Shown here piece after piece: positions 37,362 through 49,186 of a DNA stretch of 64,000 bases (the stretch's first letter is position 1; the number at the start of each line of letters is the position of its first letter). Position numbers and translations under genes: made by a program. The notes below the pieces were generated by a model. The model saw nothing but the letters and a program-made list of their open reading frames with translations. It ran no database searches and was not told the origin of the DNA. Source of the DNA: Oreohelix idahoensis (lineage: Eukaryota; Mollusca; Gastropoda; Stylommatophora; Oreohelicidae); assembly GCA_024509875.1 (NCBI GenBank), contig JAMPIV010005016.1, positions 124,001 to 188,000 of the forward strand, given 5' to 3'.

Positions 37362-40300
37362 CTAAGTAGAATCATGTGGGCATCTAGACAGAATGTCTGC
37401 CATCACATTATCTGATCCACGGATAGCTCGTACCGAAAAATGAAAAGGTTGAAGAGCAATTGCATATCGAGTAGACCTCGAACTCTTCAAATTTTTACTC
37501 TGGATAGCTGTAAGAGCTTTCTGATCGGTTTCTACTATAAAATGTGCGCCTAGAAGGAATCTTTGTAATTTGAGAATTGACCATACCATAGCCAACAGTT
37601 CATGGTCTAAAACCGAATAATTCCTTTCTGCAGCATTAAGCTTTCTGGAAATATACATTACAGGATGCAGAGTTCCAGAGTAATCTTGCATTAGTGCCGC
37701 TCCAATCCCAGTGGATGAAGCGTCACTACGAAGAACAAATGTCTTATCTTTAGTAGGCAACACTAAAATAGGTGCAGTAGAAAACATAGTTTTAATCTTA
37801 TCCAAAGAGGATTGACATTCTTGAGTCCAATGGACTATATTAGGAGACCCTTTCTTTAGCAAGGTGGAAAGAGGTGCCATGATTGAGGACAGATTCGAAA
37901 TGAATCGTCCATAGAATTGTATAAGACCTAAGAGACTTCGCACTTGCTTTTTAGTCTTAGGAATAGAAATGTTAAGTACTTTACTTGTATTATGGTCCTC
38001 TGTTTTTAGGAAACCATGGCCGACCCGGTGACCTAAAAAAGAAATTTCACTAAAACCAATGCAGGCTTTAGATGGTTTCGCTGTCAGGTTATACTCGCGT
38101 TGAGTAGATAGCAATTCAACTAACCCTGAATAGTGATCTTCCCAAGTATCGCTGAAAAGACAGATGTCATCTATGTACGCAATGACATCTGACCGATAGG
38201 ATAGAATTCTACGCATCATGCGTACGAATGTAGCTGGTGCGTTCATAAGGCCGAAAGGCATAAAATTCCATTGAAAAAGGCCTCTAGGTGTAGAAAAAGC
38301 ACTAAAAGGTTTGGCGCGTTCAGATAGAGGAACTTGCCAATATCCTTTAGACAAATCTAGTTTAGTGAAAAAATGCGATTTAGAAAGCTTAGTAAGTAGC
38401 TCTTCTAGTAAAGGCATAGGTTCAGCATCAAACTTCGTGACTTGATTCAATTTGCGATAGTCAACGCAAAGACGTATGTTATTGTCTTTTTTACGGACAA
38501 TAACCATCGACGAAGAATACGCAGAAGTGGATGGTTCAATTATTCTTAAATCTATCATCTCATCCAACTCCTTTTCAACCTGTGCTTGAAAATGTATAGG
38601 AATAGGATAAGGTCTGACTCTAATAGGATTATGGTCAGTTAGAATAATGTCATGTTCAATGACATGAGTTTGTCCAGAAATGTCAGTAAGGACATCCTGA
38701 AATGTTTGTAACATAGACGAAACTTGTCGCTGTTCTCCTAGAGATAAATCGGGAGAAACAGTAACATTTTTCCATGATTCACTAGAATGAAGTGGAATCA
38801 TCGGAAGCGGAAGATTAACATCCGAAAAACTTGTTTCCTCATCCTGTATTACAGACAGTGATGAGTAATGACCATGTTGGACAGGTGAATCGTCCGTTGC
38901 CTGGAAAATAGGCTGTAAATAATCCGGACGTTCATGGAATTCCGTAAGCATATTGATGTGGAAGGTTTTACGCTTCCCATCAATATCGACAATGTAGTCA
39001 ACATCGGAAATTTTCGAGATTATATCGTACGGACCTTTCCAAGAAATAAGAAGTCTGTTTTCCCTACAAGGTAGCAAAACAAATGCTTTGTCACCAGGAC
39101 AAAGTTGTCGTAAGGTTCTTTTCTTATTGGCAAATTGTCTTGCTTTCTCCTTAGCAAACTCAGAAGAAGAAGTTGCCAATTTGCATGCTTCGATAATCTT
39201 TTGTCTTTGCACGATGACATATTCGTAAGAAGATTTTGTGTCATCGGTAATATTATCAGCGGTTATGAGATCATGAAGCAAAGACATAGGGCCGCGCAGT
39301 CGCGCGCCAAAGACAAGTTCAAAGGGAGAAAATCCTGTATGTTCATTGGGAACCTCTCTGTAAGCGAAGAGGGCCGCGGGTAAAACCCTATCCCAATCTT
39401 GAGGATGATCCTCAGTTATCTTCCCTAGTAAGTTTTTGAGTGTTCTATTAAGGCGTTCTACCATCCCATTCAACATTGGGTGATAGATACTGCTCAAAGA
39501 TCTCTCTATCTGGAGAGTAGACATTACTTGAGACATGGTATCCGATATTAGTTGGGTGCCATGATCTGATAATATTTCTCCGGGAAATCCCAGATGAGAA
39601 AATATAAGCCAAAGAGCATCTGCAATGTCAGCAGTAGTAATGCTCTTCAGAGGGATAGCCTCTGGCCAACGTGTGCACATGTCCACACACGTTAAGATAA
39701 ACTGATGTCCTCTAGCAGATTTGATCTTAAATGGACCAATGATGTCTATCGCCATTTTCTGAAATGGTCTAATAGGAATGTCTGCAGCCTGAATAGGTGC
39801 AGCATGGCGTGGACCTTTGGATTTGACTTCTTGACATATTTTACAAGATCGACAATAGATCCGTATGTCCTTGTTCACAAAAGGCCAAAAGAAAGCCGCA
39901 AGAACTCTTGACTTTGTACGGGAAAAACCCATATGTCCAGCACACTGAGAGTCGTGTGCGTGTTGTAATATTTTAACTCTCAAATTCTTGGGTACAAGAA
40001 TCTGAGAATGACTTGACTTGTCGGAGTCTTGCACCATACGTACAAGTACGCCATTCTTCATTGTAATCCAAGATTTACTCTTTGAATCTTTATTCGGATC
40101 ACCTTTTGTTGCAAGAGTAAAGAATTTCTTTAGAGTCGGATCCTCTTCTTGCTGTTTTATAAACGAGTCACGAGAAATTACCAAGGGATCATCTTGGTTA
40201 TGCACTTCATTATCTTCAATAGATGAAGTTTCGGGCATATTGAGAGCTTGAGCTCTAGTGACTACAGCATTAGCAGTTTGAATATTTTGTTTTTCCCAAA

Positions 40301-40742
40301 CGGAAATTTGTTGTGGAGTGCATTCTTTGACTCCGTGAATACGACCGATGATAAGATCAGCGATCGGATTCGGCAGAAGACATGCGTGTACATCTCCTGT
40401 AAAGAAAGGAGTAGCGATCCTAATGATAGCAGTAGAGTATTTCTCTATGGTGCCGCCAAATGTTACACATTTGACTACTTTGCCTGTAGCACGAGAAGGA
40501 TCTATGAGTGACTGCCTAACCCCAATTGTGGTGCATCCAGAATCAAAAAGCAATGAAACTGGATTGTCATTTACTAAACCTTTGTGTAAGACAAGAGAAC
40601 CTCTTCCATCATGCGCGATTGACGCGGGAAGAGCGGGAAGAGGATGGCCACAAATTAAAGTGGACACCGTAGTTGGTTCGAATAATGTTTTGCATTGGGG
40701 GCACTGAGATGCTCTCCCAAAATTGAAAGCGGCACATGCCAT
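37362..40742 (-). CDS. Protease-integrase-RT-RNase H part of the minus-strand Gmr1-like element
   Basis: The 1126-residue open frame covers the end of Gag and all of Pol, closely matching the plus-strand copy. In order it has CPQC-x13-CGH, the protease DSGC, the integrase HHCC finger and D, D35E core, the GPY/F module (WKGPYDI), RT with LSKGYWQVPL and YIDD in place of YLDD, and RNase H ending ADILSR before TAG at 37364-37362. The first Met shown here (40742) is internal to the polyprotein; the real start is in the gag frame, separated by a 1-base deletion near 40815-40850. The RT entry block reads AYSSSMV where the sister copy has AYSSPMV. Because of the frameshift this copy cannot make Gag-Pol normally. 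Confidence 0.92.
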   Translation of the reverse strand: MACAAFNFGRASQCPQCKTLFEPTTVSTLICGHPLPALPASIAHDGRGSLVLHKGLVNDNPVSLLFDSGCTTIGVRQSLIDPSRATGKVVKCVTFGGTIEKYSTAIIRIATPFFTGDVHACLLPNPIADLIIGRIHGVKECTPQQISVWEKQNIQTANAVVTRAQALNMPETSSIEDNEVHNQDDPLVISRDSFIKQQEEDPTLKKFFTLATKGDPNKDSKSKSWITMKNGVLVRMVQDSDKSSHSQILVPKNLRVKILQHAHDSQCAGHMGFSRTKSRVLAAFFWPFVNKDIRIYCRSCKICQEVKSKGPRHAAPIQAADIPIRPFQKMAIDIIGPFKIKSARGHQFILTCVDMCTRWPEAIPLKSITTADIADALWLIFSHLGFPGEILSDHGTQLISDTMSQVMSTLQIERSLSSIYHPMLNGMVERLNRTLKNLLGKITEDHPQDWDRVLPAALFAYREVPNEHTGFSPFELVFGARLRGPMSLLHDLITADNITDDTKSSYEYVIVQRQKIIEACKLATSSSEFAKEKARQFANKKRTLRQLCPGDKAFVLLPCRENRLLISWKGPYDIISKISDVDYIVDIDGKRKTFHINMLTEFHERPDYLQPIFQATDDSPVQHGHYSSLSVIQDEETSFSDVNLPLPMIPLHSSESWKNVTVSPDLSLGEQRQVSSMLQTFQDVLTDISGQTHVIEHDIILTDHNPIRVRPYPIPIHFQAQVEKELDEMIDLRIIEPSTSAYSSSMVIVRKKDNNIRLCVDYRKLNQVTKFDAEPMPLLEELLTKLSKSHFFTKLDLSKGYWQVPLSERAKPFSAFSTPRGLFQWNFMPFGLMNAPATFVRMMRRILSYRSDVIAYIDDICLFSDTWEDHYSGLVELLSTQREYNLTAKPSKACIGFSEISFLGHRVGHGFLKTEDHNTSKVLNISIPKTKKQVRSLLGLIQFYGRFISNLSSIMAPLSTLLKKGSPNIVHWTQECQSSLDKIKTMFSTAPILVLPTKDKTFVLRSDASSTGIGAALMQDYSGTLHPVMYISRKLNAAERNYSVLDHELLAMVWSILKLQRFLLGAHFIVETDQKALTAIQSKNLKSSRSTRYAIALQPFHFSVRAIRGSDNVMADILSRCPHDST

Positions 40743-42202
40743 ATTGTTAGAGTCATCATTATCTTTATTTTGTTTATAGGCATCATGGGACTCTTGCTGT
40801 GCAGAGTTTGCATGATAATGAGATTTTTGTTTTTTATGTTGGGTCTACCTCTGTTATTATTACCCCTGCAATTATCATTGTTTCCTCTATTGTAACCCCT
40901 ATTTGGGTTTGAGTCATAATTCCCCTGGTTACTATTATCATATTCATTATAATGAGTATCTCTGTAATTATGATCTTGTTGTCTCCATGATGGAAAACTA
41001 GGATAGTTTCTATAATGACTTCCTTTGCGGAAGTTCCTATAATTATGACCACCCCTGAATCGAGGGCTGTCAGCTCGTCTCCAGGTATTCGAAGAAGAAC
41101 CCTGAAATGATTGGTTACCTTTGTTCTGATAACTGTAATAGTTACCTTTTTTATTAAACCTGTTTTGAGGTCCTTGGAATTTGTGTGAGTAATTAGGGTT
41201 GTATGGTGTTGCTGATGCAACTGGCATACCTTCCTTAACCTTAGTATTGCTAATAGCTACATCTGGGTGTGCAGTGACATATTGGGTACAATATTCTTCC
41301 ATTTCTTTTAGTGTTTTAGGTTTCCGCTCGTGTAGGAATTCAAGGAATGGTTTACTAATGCTTGACATAATCTTGTCCCTGAGCAATAAATCCATAAGTG
41401 CTTCATAAGTCTTTTCTGTTTTGGACAGTTCAATCCAACGATTAAATGTAAGACGTGTCCTTGCAATGAATTCTGAGAATTCTACCCCTGATTCAGGTAC
41501 CATTCTTTTAAACAAAATACGGTAACCTTCCTCAGATAACTGGTATTTCTTTATCAAGGCTGCCCTAATAACCTCATAATTATCCTTGTCAGTTTCTTCA
41601 ACCAAACTTAAACTCGTCAGAGAATCACCTTTTAAATTCTCAGACAACTGATTAGCATATTGTGATTTCTCCACATTATGAGCTCGACAAGCACGTTCAA
41701 ATCTATCAAGCCAGAATGTTATATCATCACTGGCAGAATTGAACGCTGGTACCTTGACCTTGTAAGTAAAGGGTTTACCACTAGATGACTGATTGACATT
41801 ACTCATGTTTGTCAATTTCAACTTTTCTAACTCAAATGCTAAAAGTTCTTTCTGATGTTCATGTTCTCTTATTGCTCTTTTCTCCTCAGCTTCAGCTTCT
41901 TTGTCTAATCTCTTTTGTTCAGCTTCTCTGTCTAATCTTCTCTGCTCAGCATCAGCTTCTTTGTTTAGTTTTTCCAATTCCATCTGGAATCTCCTTTCCT
42001 CAACCTGCATCTGCATTTTCTTTTGTTCAAATTCTATTTCCATTTTTCTATCCTCACTTTTTTGTTTCATTTCCTCACTTTTTTGTTTCATTTCCTCAGC
42101 TTTAAGTGCTTTATCATATTGACTGGTAGCATACTCCTCCAACTTATCTCCAGTCTTGCCTAGAGATTTCCCTAACTCAATAAAGTGTTCCAATGTAGAC
42201 AT
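40655..42202 (-). pseudogene. Gag of the minus-strand Gmr1-like element, ending in a frameshift
   Basis: Translation starts at ATG 42202-42200 with MSTLEHFIELGKSLGKT, homologous to the starts of the copies at 30507 and 62213. It shows a Glu/Lys/Arg coiled coil, the capsid segment with FNSASDDITFWLDRFERAC, the SCAN-like block LMDLLLRDKIMSS..KPFLEFLHERKPK, and an Asn/Arg/Tyr-rich region. After RGRP (near 40848) the frame departs from the sister protein. The 46-base stretch in the plus copy has 45 bases here, in an A-rich run, so a single base is missing. The remaining 60 or so residues are out of frame, and the protein continues properly in the 37362-40742 frame. A sequencing error in the A-run is possible. 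Confidence 0.9.
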
Positions 42203-43401
42203 GATGTCTAATAATGATATCAATCAGTTGACACAAAAATGTAATCTATATTTCAAAGTAATGTAAACACAAGCTCTTAATAATTTAATCAATCAGCTCC
42301 TTATCCCAAACTATGTGGGGAAACAAGCCTTTAGTAAGGTCTTGTATAATCAACTGTGTACCAACCAATTACTAAAAATCATCAGTTGACTTTTTCTTAT
42401 AAATTCATATGATCAAATATATTTAACATAGTGTATGTCGATCAAGAACACAACAAAACAATTATACAAGAGAACAGGAAACATTTGCAGAAATCAAATA
42501 AATTAAATAGGAAAAATCAAAGAAAAATGATCACAGAATCTGTGATGATATCTGCAATAGAATGAACAAGACAAATAACGCCACAGTGTATAAACATAAA
42601 TTGTGTATAAAACTGAAAAATAGCAAAGGGTAGACCAACAAATTCAAACAAACCAAAACAAACTAAGGAACACAAAATTATTAACAAAAACAACGAAGAA
42701 AAGAACACCTCATCACAACTAACAAAAAAATAGCACCAGATGTTGCCAGCAAATTTCCAATCAAGAAAATTGCTCCCTATAGAACGCTAATATAAGCCCT
42801 ATGTAACTTGAGAAATCTTATATTAGACACACGAATAATATGCAAACATTAAACATAAATACATATACGGTATACAAATAACATGTAAACATCAATAGCA
42901 TAAATGCATACATTAATTAATTAAATGTGTTGTGGTTGGAATGTGTTGTAAAGTATGCTCAGTATAAATGGTACAGCTTTTTAATTCAACTAACTGCCAC
43001 TTTTAATTTTATTACACCGTTCTTAAATATTAAAGTTCAACACAATAGCAGAACATAAGAAGGTCCATCGATGAAAATAGGCTTCTAAGTTCAATACTTC
43101 TGCTAACACAGTTAACTTGCTTGCCAATGTTCTGTGTAATGCTGTAATGTTCACTTGTAAACAACTTGCCGTGCTACGCTGTCTGTTATATGAAATAATG
43201 CCTGTACCGAGCAAAATGTCAACAGCGGTGACCTAGATACAGTTTCACTTGTCATAACAGGTCAAGCTGACATCGACTGGATAGTTGTCCTCTAGGTGTT
43301 GATGTGTGTCACATTTGGCCAAAATAAATGTTCTTGAAACACTAGGTGACTTCCACTTTGTAGACTGCGAAGGCTGGACCCAGGAAACTGGCCTACCACG
43401 T
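42203..43401 (-). other. 5' leader of the minus-strand element, with primer-site region
   Basis: On the minus strand, AC-GTGGTAGGCCAGTTTCCTGG follows the LTR. The rest is AT-rich with scattered similarity to the other leader (GCAATTTTCTTGATTG near 42755-42770). ORFs here are short and not conserved. Confidence 0.7.
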
Positions 43402-44936
43402 TGATAACTCTCGTTTCTCTTCTTCATCATAACTGTGTATACCAGGCATGCTGTAAAGTACTGCTTTCATTCTCCTCACGCAAACCAGTGGTGAATATGA
43501 TGGAGGCTCCAGGGGGGAGCAAAGGTCAACTCAACCGACGCAGGATTATGCAAATATGGAGTGTGAGTGTGAAGTCTGAGTTAAGCGAATGGTGGACTGT
43601 TCGTGTGTTGACCCGTATAAGGCACTCATTCACTCATTACGTTAAGTCACCAATGCAGATCACTGTAGTCGTTTCAATAGTTTAATTGGACGCACACACT
43701 TGACAGATTGGGTACAGTTACAGGAACATGAGTCGACATAGACAGCATAATATTGATCAATGGACTACCGTCCTAAATTAGCATTCATGAAGAATAATCT
43801 TGCAATGGAGCATCTGTAAACACCAAGATGTCCATAGTTTATAAATACAGTCAGTAGACCTTACTGACCGAGCATGTCAATTAAGCAATACTGTTCAAAC
43901 TTGACTCCTAAACAGGATCTCTTTCTAGCAAAGGTTCCTTTAGGTAAATTACACCAAATCTCTGTGAAGATAATGTTAATTTCTTTATAATAGTGATCTC
44001 TCAATCATCACCTGATAATAAGGAAGTTTTCCCGTTCTCTGCTAATGATTTACAATAAGTAGAATTCCAAAATCAATCGAATTCCACAATGGCTGCTGAT
44101 TCCCGGTTGAGCATCACTCACTATACGGGTGTATAGCCAAATCTTCAATCGAAGCTTTGTTCATCAACAATAAATGATTCTACAAGGATCAGCATATTCT
44201 GTCCTCATAGTTGCTGCATATAAACATATTTAGTGCTGCTAGAGAATATGTCGTCCCAACATATTTATAGGTAAGTTCATGTAAACGTCTGCCCATCTTA
44301 AGCCTAGAAATGAACGAAGTCAGCAAAAGTACGTTTTTTTACCTGGACATAAGAAATACACTAGCAAGCACAAAAACGCTCTCCCGGCGTTATAGAATCA
44401 CAACTGGGGAACTCATGGACTAAACGATCCTGGAAGAAACTATCTTCGTCCCCAGAATAACTTAAAGAGATCACAAACTCTTGGGCCTCTCTCCGACATG
44501 ACTTCCTGCCCTAGGCCTAGACCACCGAAGCCCCCCTCACCTCTCTTCATACGCCGAAAACACCTGACCCCCTTCAGTACAGTGCAAGAACAAATAGTTC
44601 CACTTAAACATACTAAGATATCAAGATATAAGACATACTCGTCCTACATAGACAAGCACTACACATAGATTCGGACCATAGACATTCTGAAGCAAGAACA
44701 ATCTATTCCTAACCAAACACAGCATAGATTCAAGTAAGTCTAAATTCCTCCGCCGAGTTCTATTTTTAAGAACGCTACAAAGAGCGATAACTCACAGAAT
44801 GACTACTTATTGCCCAATCTGAGTTTCGTCCCTCAAGACCAAAACATGCATTCAAAGATGAATATATCTTCATCAGACAATTAAAACATTTTACATGGTA
44901 TGCGTAATCTGTGCGCCAAAAAATATGTGCGCAACA
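43402..44936 (-). repeat. 5' LTR of the minus-strand element
   Basis: 1535 bp, TG...CA on its own strand, matching 26014-27546 with a few substitutions (for example near 43882, 43930, 44253, 44551 and 44723) and a 2-bp GT indel near 43562. CACAC at 44937-44941 is the right target duplication. Confidence 0.93.
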
Positions 44937-44941
44937 CACAC

Positions 44942-45413
44942 GTGGCGCGAAAAATCTCATTTCAATAAGGTTTCGAATCGTACATACCTTTTCAAATGTG
45001 TTTGTCCATGAAATTACACTGAGTAACAATCTACAGAAAAATATCATCTCACTCTGAACGAGTTCTTGAATTATTAGTCTGGCGAGTCGAGTTGTAAATC
45101 TCATACGTCAGATCCCACGGCACGCGAAAAGCCAGGTGACAAACTCACTTGTGCGCATGATGTGAACAGTCAAAAGAACTACGAGCGACGTCTCTAGAGA
45201 CGTTGTGTCTTGTGCCTTTATAACTGTTTCGTCGAAACTTATATAAATATGTCACGTGACCAACGTACTCGAAAGTTCTACATCTCTCGAGTTCTGCCCA
45301 TAAGGGAACTAATCCTGAACTAATTCTTGATTGACCATAAGAGAAGTTAACTCTTGACCCTCATTAATCTTTACTTTATATCTCCAATTATCTCGCTTAT
45401 ACCGTGACTGTCA
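44942..45413. other. Unassigned non-coding DNA right of the retrotransposon cluster
   Basis: Before the insertion this was joined to the stretch ending at 26013. I see no gene, RNA or repeat in it. Confidence 0.6.
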
Positions 45414-45645
45414 CTCCCGTCCACATCTCTTTCACTCCCACACTTGAGCATGCTCTTCCACTTCTACTCTCCCACACCTCCACTTCCATACTTGAACATG
45501 TTTCTCCACTCCCACGTTCCCCCATTCCCACTCTCCCACACTCGAACATGTTTCCTCACTCCCATTCTTCCACTCCCATACTTGAACATGTTTCTCCACT
45601 CCCACTCTTCCACTCCCACACTTCCAATTCCCACTCCCACACATT
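45414..45645. repeat. CT-rich minisatellite, about 35-40-bp units
   Basis: CCACTCCCATACTTGAACAT and GTTTCTCCACTCCCAC words recur, the same family as 24786-25440. The array stops about 25 bp before the splice acceptor at 45670-45671. Confidence 0.9.
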
Positions 45646-45671
45646 AACATTTTCACACTGACTTACTACAG

Positions 45672-45829
45672 GAGTACCTAGATTCTGTTGTGGAGAAGTA
45701 CGAGAAAGATTTTAGCCGGCTGAACTTTGAACTGGAAGCAATGTGCAAGGCCAGGAAGAGGGATCTAGAACGCATTAAGTGGCTGCAGAAAAGAATAGTG
45801 GACTATGAAAGAATAGTTCTGGATGACAG
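45672..45829 (+). CDS. IQCG: IQCG (dynein regulatory complex subunit 9), penultimate coding exon
   Basis: DRC9/IQCG is part of the nexin-dynein regulatory complex that ties axonemal doublets together and controls ciliary beating. The exon is bounded by TTACTACAG and ACAG|GTCATG. It encodes about 52 residues of heptad-type coiled coil starting EYLDSVVEKYEKDFSRLN and ending YERIVLDDR. EKYEKD, followed by a long basic coiled coil and a Y-E-x-x-[IV]-x-x-D-R end, is what I know from IQCG proteins just before the IQ motif. It is 158 nt long, entering at phase 0 and leaving two bases (AG) that the next exon completes to AGG (Arg). This phase match supports both exons. Upstream exons must lie further left; 2039-2193 is a candidate. 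Confidence 0.8.
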
Positions 45830-45837
45830 GTCATGTA

Positions 45838-46275
45838 GCCACTTTATTTTTGTTCTAGATTATTCCCACCATTTTTGTTCTAGATTATTCCCACCATTTT
45901 TGTTTTAGATTATTCCCACCATTTTTGTTCTAGATTATTCCCACCATTTTTGTTCTAGATTATTCCAAACATTTTTGTTCTAGATTATTCTCAACATTTT
46001 TGGTCTAGATTATTCCCACCATTTTTGGTCTAGATTATTCCCACCATTTTTTTTTTCTAGATTATTCCCACCATTTTTGTTCTAAATTATTCCCACCATT
46101 TTTGTTCTAGATTATTCCCACCATTTTTGTTCTAGGTTATTCCCACCATTTTTGTTCTAAATTATTCCAAACATTTTTGTTCTAGATTATTCCCGCCATT
46201 TTTGTTCTAGATTATTCCCACCATTTTTGTTCTAGATTATTCCCACCATTTTTGTTCTAGATTATTCCCACCATT
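45838..46275. repeat. Minisatellite, 25-bp unit, about 17 copies
   Basis: The unit combines TTCTAGATTATTCCCACC and ATTTTTG. It begins within 10 bp of the IQCG splice donor (45830). Copies vary by single bases (AAACA for CCACC, TTTGG for TTTG). Confidence 0.95.
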
Positions 46276-46940
46276 TGTGACTCGTGATCATTATGAGGAA
46301 GACAACGATAATGATGTTAGTAATTAACTATACATTTGTTGGTGCTTCTCAAAACGTTTATCTGCAATTCTCGGAAATTATACCTATTCCCTCCCCCCGC
46401 CCCTTTTCCGGTTAGGACACAGTCACTTTTCTGCTATTTTCCAGCTAGTTTGACCCTGAGCAAGGATTTGTGACCGTAGATCAGCTGTTTCTTGTTAGTC
46501 CATACAAATGTTGATTATTTTCTTTGGTTAAAATGTTGTAAAAATGTATCCTCAAGTCATACGTCGTCCGTATTCCTGACATATTATTCAGCTTCATATC
46601 CTTTCACTGTTTCTAACATTTTGGACTGATTGACCCCAGCCACATAAACTGTACTGAGTACCATTACTGTGTATGAGGTTACTTCTGACGTGAAACTATT
46701 AATAGACTGACATTTTAAACAAAATGCAGTTCAATTAGCAAACGACCTAACTGATTTAAATTGCCACAAATGTAAACAGTACAATCTTGACACTAAATGA
46801 AATTCATGGAGACAATTTATGTTCAAATACAAGAAAGATCAATTTAAAAAGAAAACAAAAGGAAGCTTGTAGAAGGTCTGGTTGATGACGGACTGTATAT
46901 TATAATTGTCAAAGTAGTCACGTGGACGTGACTGTGTCGT
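46276..46940. other. Intronic DNA between two minisatellites
   Basis: I see no gene, RNA or repeat structure here. Confidence 0.55.
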
Positions 46941-49121
46941 CTGTGTGTTACTTAATTCGTCTGTGTGTTACTTATGTCATCTGTGTGTTACTTGTGTCAT
47001 ATGTGTGTTAGTATGTCATCTGTATGTTACTTATGTCATCTGTGTGTTACTTATGTCATCTGTGTGTTACTTATGTCATCTGTGGGTTACTTATGTCATC
47101 TGTGTGTTACGTGTATCATCTGTGTGTTACTTATGTCATCTGTGTTACGTGTATCATCTGTGTGTTACTTATGTCTTCTGTGTGTTACTTATGTCATCTG
47201 TGTGTTACTTATGTCATTTGTGTGTTACGTGTATCATCTGTGTGTTACTTATGTCATCTGTGTGTTACTTATGTCATCTGTGTGTTACTTATGTCATCTA
47301 TGGGTTACTTATGTCATCTGTGTGTTACTTATGTCATCTGTGTGTTACTTATGTTCTCTTAGTGTTACTTATGTCATCAGTATATTACTTATGTCATCTG
47401 TGTGTTACTTAGGCCATCTGTGTGTTACTTATGTCATCTGTGTGTTAGCTATGTCATGTGTGTTACTTATGTCTTCTGTGTGTTACTTATGTCATCTGTG
47501 TGTTACTTATGTCATCTGCGTGTTACTTATGGCATCTGTGTGTTACATGTCATATGTGTGTTAGTGTGTCAACTGTGTGTTAGTGTGTCATCTGTGTGTT
47601 ACTTATGTCATCTGTGTGTTAGTGTGTCATCTGTGTGTTACCTATGTCATCTGTGTGTTACGTGTATCATCTGTGTGTTACTTATGTCATCTGTGTGTTA
47701 CGTGTATCATCTGTGTGTTACTTATGTTATCTGTGTTACGTGTACCATCTGCGTGTTACTTATGTCTTCTGTGTTTTACTTATGTCATCTGTAAGTTACT
47801 TATGTCATTTGTGTGTTACCTGTATCATATGTGTGTTACTTATGTCATCTGTGTGTTACGTGTATCATATGTGTGTTACTTATGTCACCTGTGTGTTACT
47901 TATGTCATCTGTGTGTTACTTATGTCATATGTGTGTTACTTATGTCACCTGTGTGTTACTTATGTCATTTGTGTGTTACGTGTATCATATGTGTGTTACT
48001 TATGTCATCTGTGTGTTAGTGTGTCATCTGTGTGTTACGTGTGTCATCTGTGTGTTACTTATGTCATCTGTGTGTTACGTGTATCATCTATGTGTTACTT
48101 ATATTATCTGTGTTACGTGTATCATCTGTGTGTTACCTATGTCATCTGTGTGTTACGTGTATCATCTGTGTGTTACTTATGGTATCTGTGTTACGTGTAT
48201 CATCTGTGTTACGTGTATCATCTGTGTGTTACTTATGTCTTCTGTGTGTTACTTATGTCATCTTTGTGTTACTTATGTCGTTTGTGTGTTACGTGTATCA
48301 TATGTGTGTTACTTATGTCATCTGTGTGTTACTTATGTCATCTGTGTGTTACTTATGTCATTTGTGTGTTACATGTATCATATGTGTGTTACGTATGTCA
48401 TCTGTGTGTTAGTGTGTCATCTGTGTGTTACTTATGTCATCTGTGTGTTACGTGTATCATCTGTGTGTTACTTATGTCATCTGTGTGTTACTTATGTCAT
48501 CTGTGTGTTACATGTATCATCTGTGTGTTACTTATGTTATCTGTGTTGCGTGTATTATCTCTGTGTTACTTATGTTATCTGTGTTACGTGTATCATATGT
48601 GTGTTACTTATGTTATCTGTGTGTTAGTGTGTCATCTGTGTGTTACCTATGCCATCTGTGTGTTACGTGTATCATCTGTGTGTTACTTATGTCATCTGTG
48701 TGTTACATGTATCATCTGTGTGTTACTTATATTATCTGTGTTACGTGTATCATCTGTGTGTTACCTATGTCATCTGTGTGTTACGTGTATCATCTGTGTG
48801 TTACTTATGTTATCTGTGTTACGTGTATCATCTGTGTGTTACTTATGTCTTCTGTGTGTTACTTATGTCATCTGTGTGTTACTTATGTCATTTGTGTGTT
48901 ACGTGTATCATATGTGTGTTACTTATGTCTTCTGTGTGTTACTTATGTCATCTGTGTATTACTTATGTCATTTGTGTGTTACGTGTATCATATATGTGTT
49001 ACTTATGTCATCTATGTGTTACTTATGTCATCTGTGTGTTACTTATATCATCTTAGTGTTACTTATGCCATCTGTGTGTTACTTATGCCATCTGTGTGTT
49101 ACTTATGCCATCTGTGTGTTA
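46941..49121. repeat. Minisatellite, 20-bp unit, about 108 copies
   Basis: The unit is GTGTGTTACTTATGTCATCT, with frequent variants ACGTGTATCATC, TTAGTGTGTCATC and shortened TCTGTGTTACG. Several + frames stay open for up to 520 residues (CVTYVICVLLMSSVCYLCHL style), with cysteine/valine/leucine-rich peptides. The repeated unit and the absence of any other coding sign make these artefacts. Confidence 0.97.
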
Positions 49122-49186
49122 ATGACGTCCACAGCGTAGTGAGAGAACCACTGCAGCTGATCCCATCCACGCAGACTGTGCTACAG

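Larger units (their letters stand above)
26014..44936 (-). mobile_element. Gmr1-like Ty3/gypsy LTR retrotransposon, minus strand, split by a nested insertion
   Basis: On the minus strand the order is 5' LTR (44936-43402), leader, gag (from 42202), pol (to 37362), a short 3' region interrupted by a second element, polypurine tract, and 3' LTR (27546-26014). Both LTRs begin TG and end CA on their own strand. The element is flanked by CACAC at 26009-26013 and 44937-44941, the 5-bp duplication expected for this class. Without the 9.4-kb insertion and its extra 5 bp it measures about 9.5 kb. The two LTRs differ at roughly ten positions that I noticed plus one 2-bp indel, so it is young but older than its guest. 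Confidence 0.93.
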
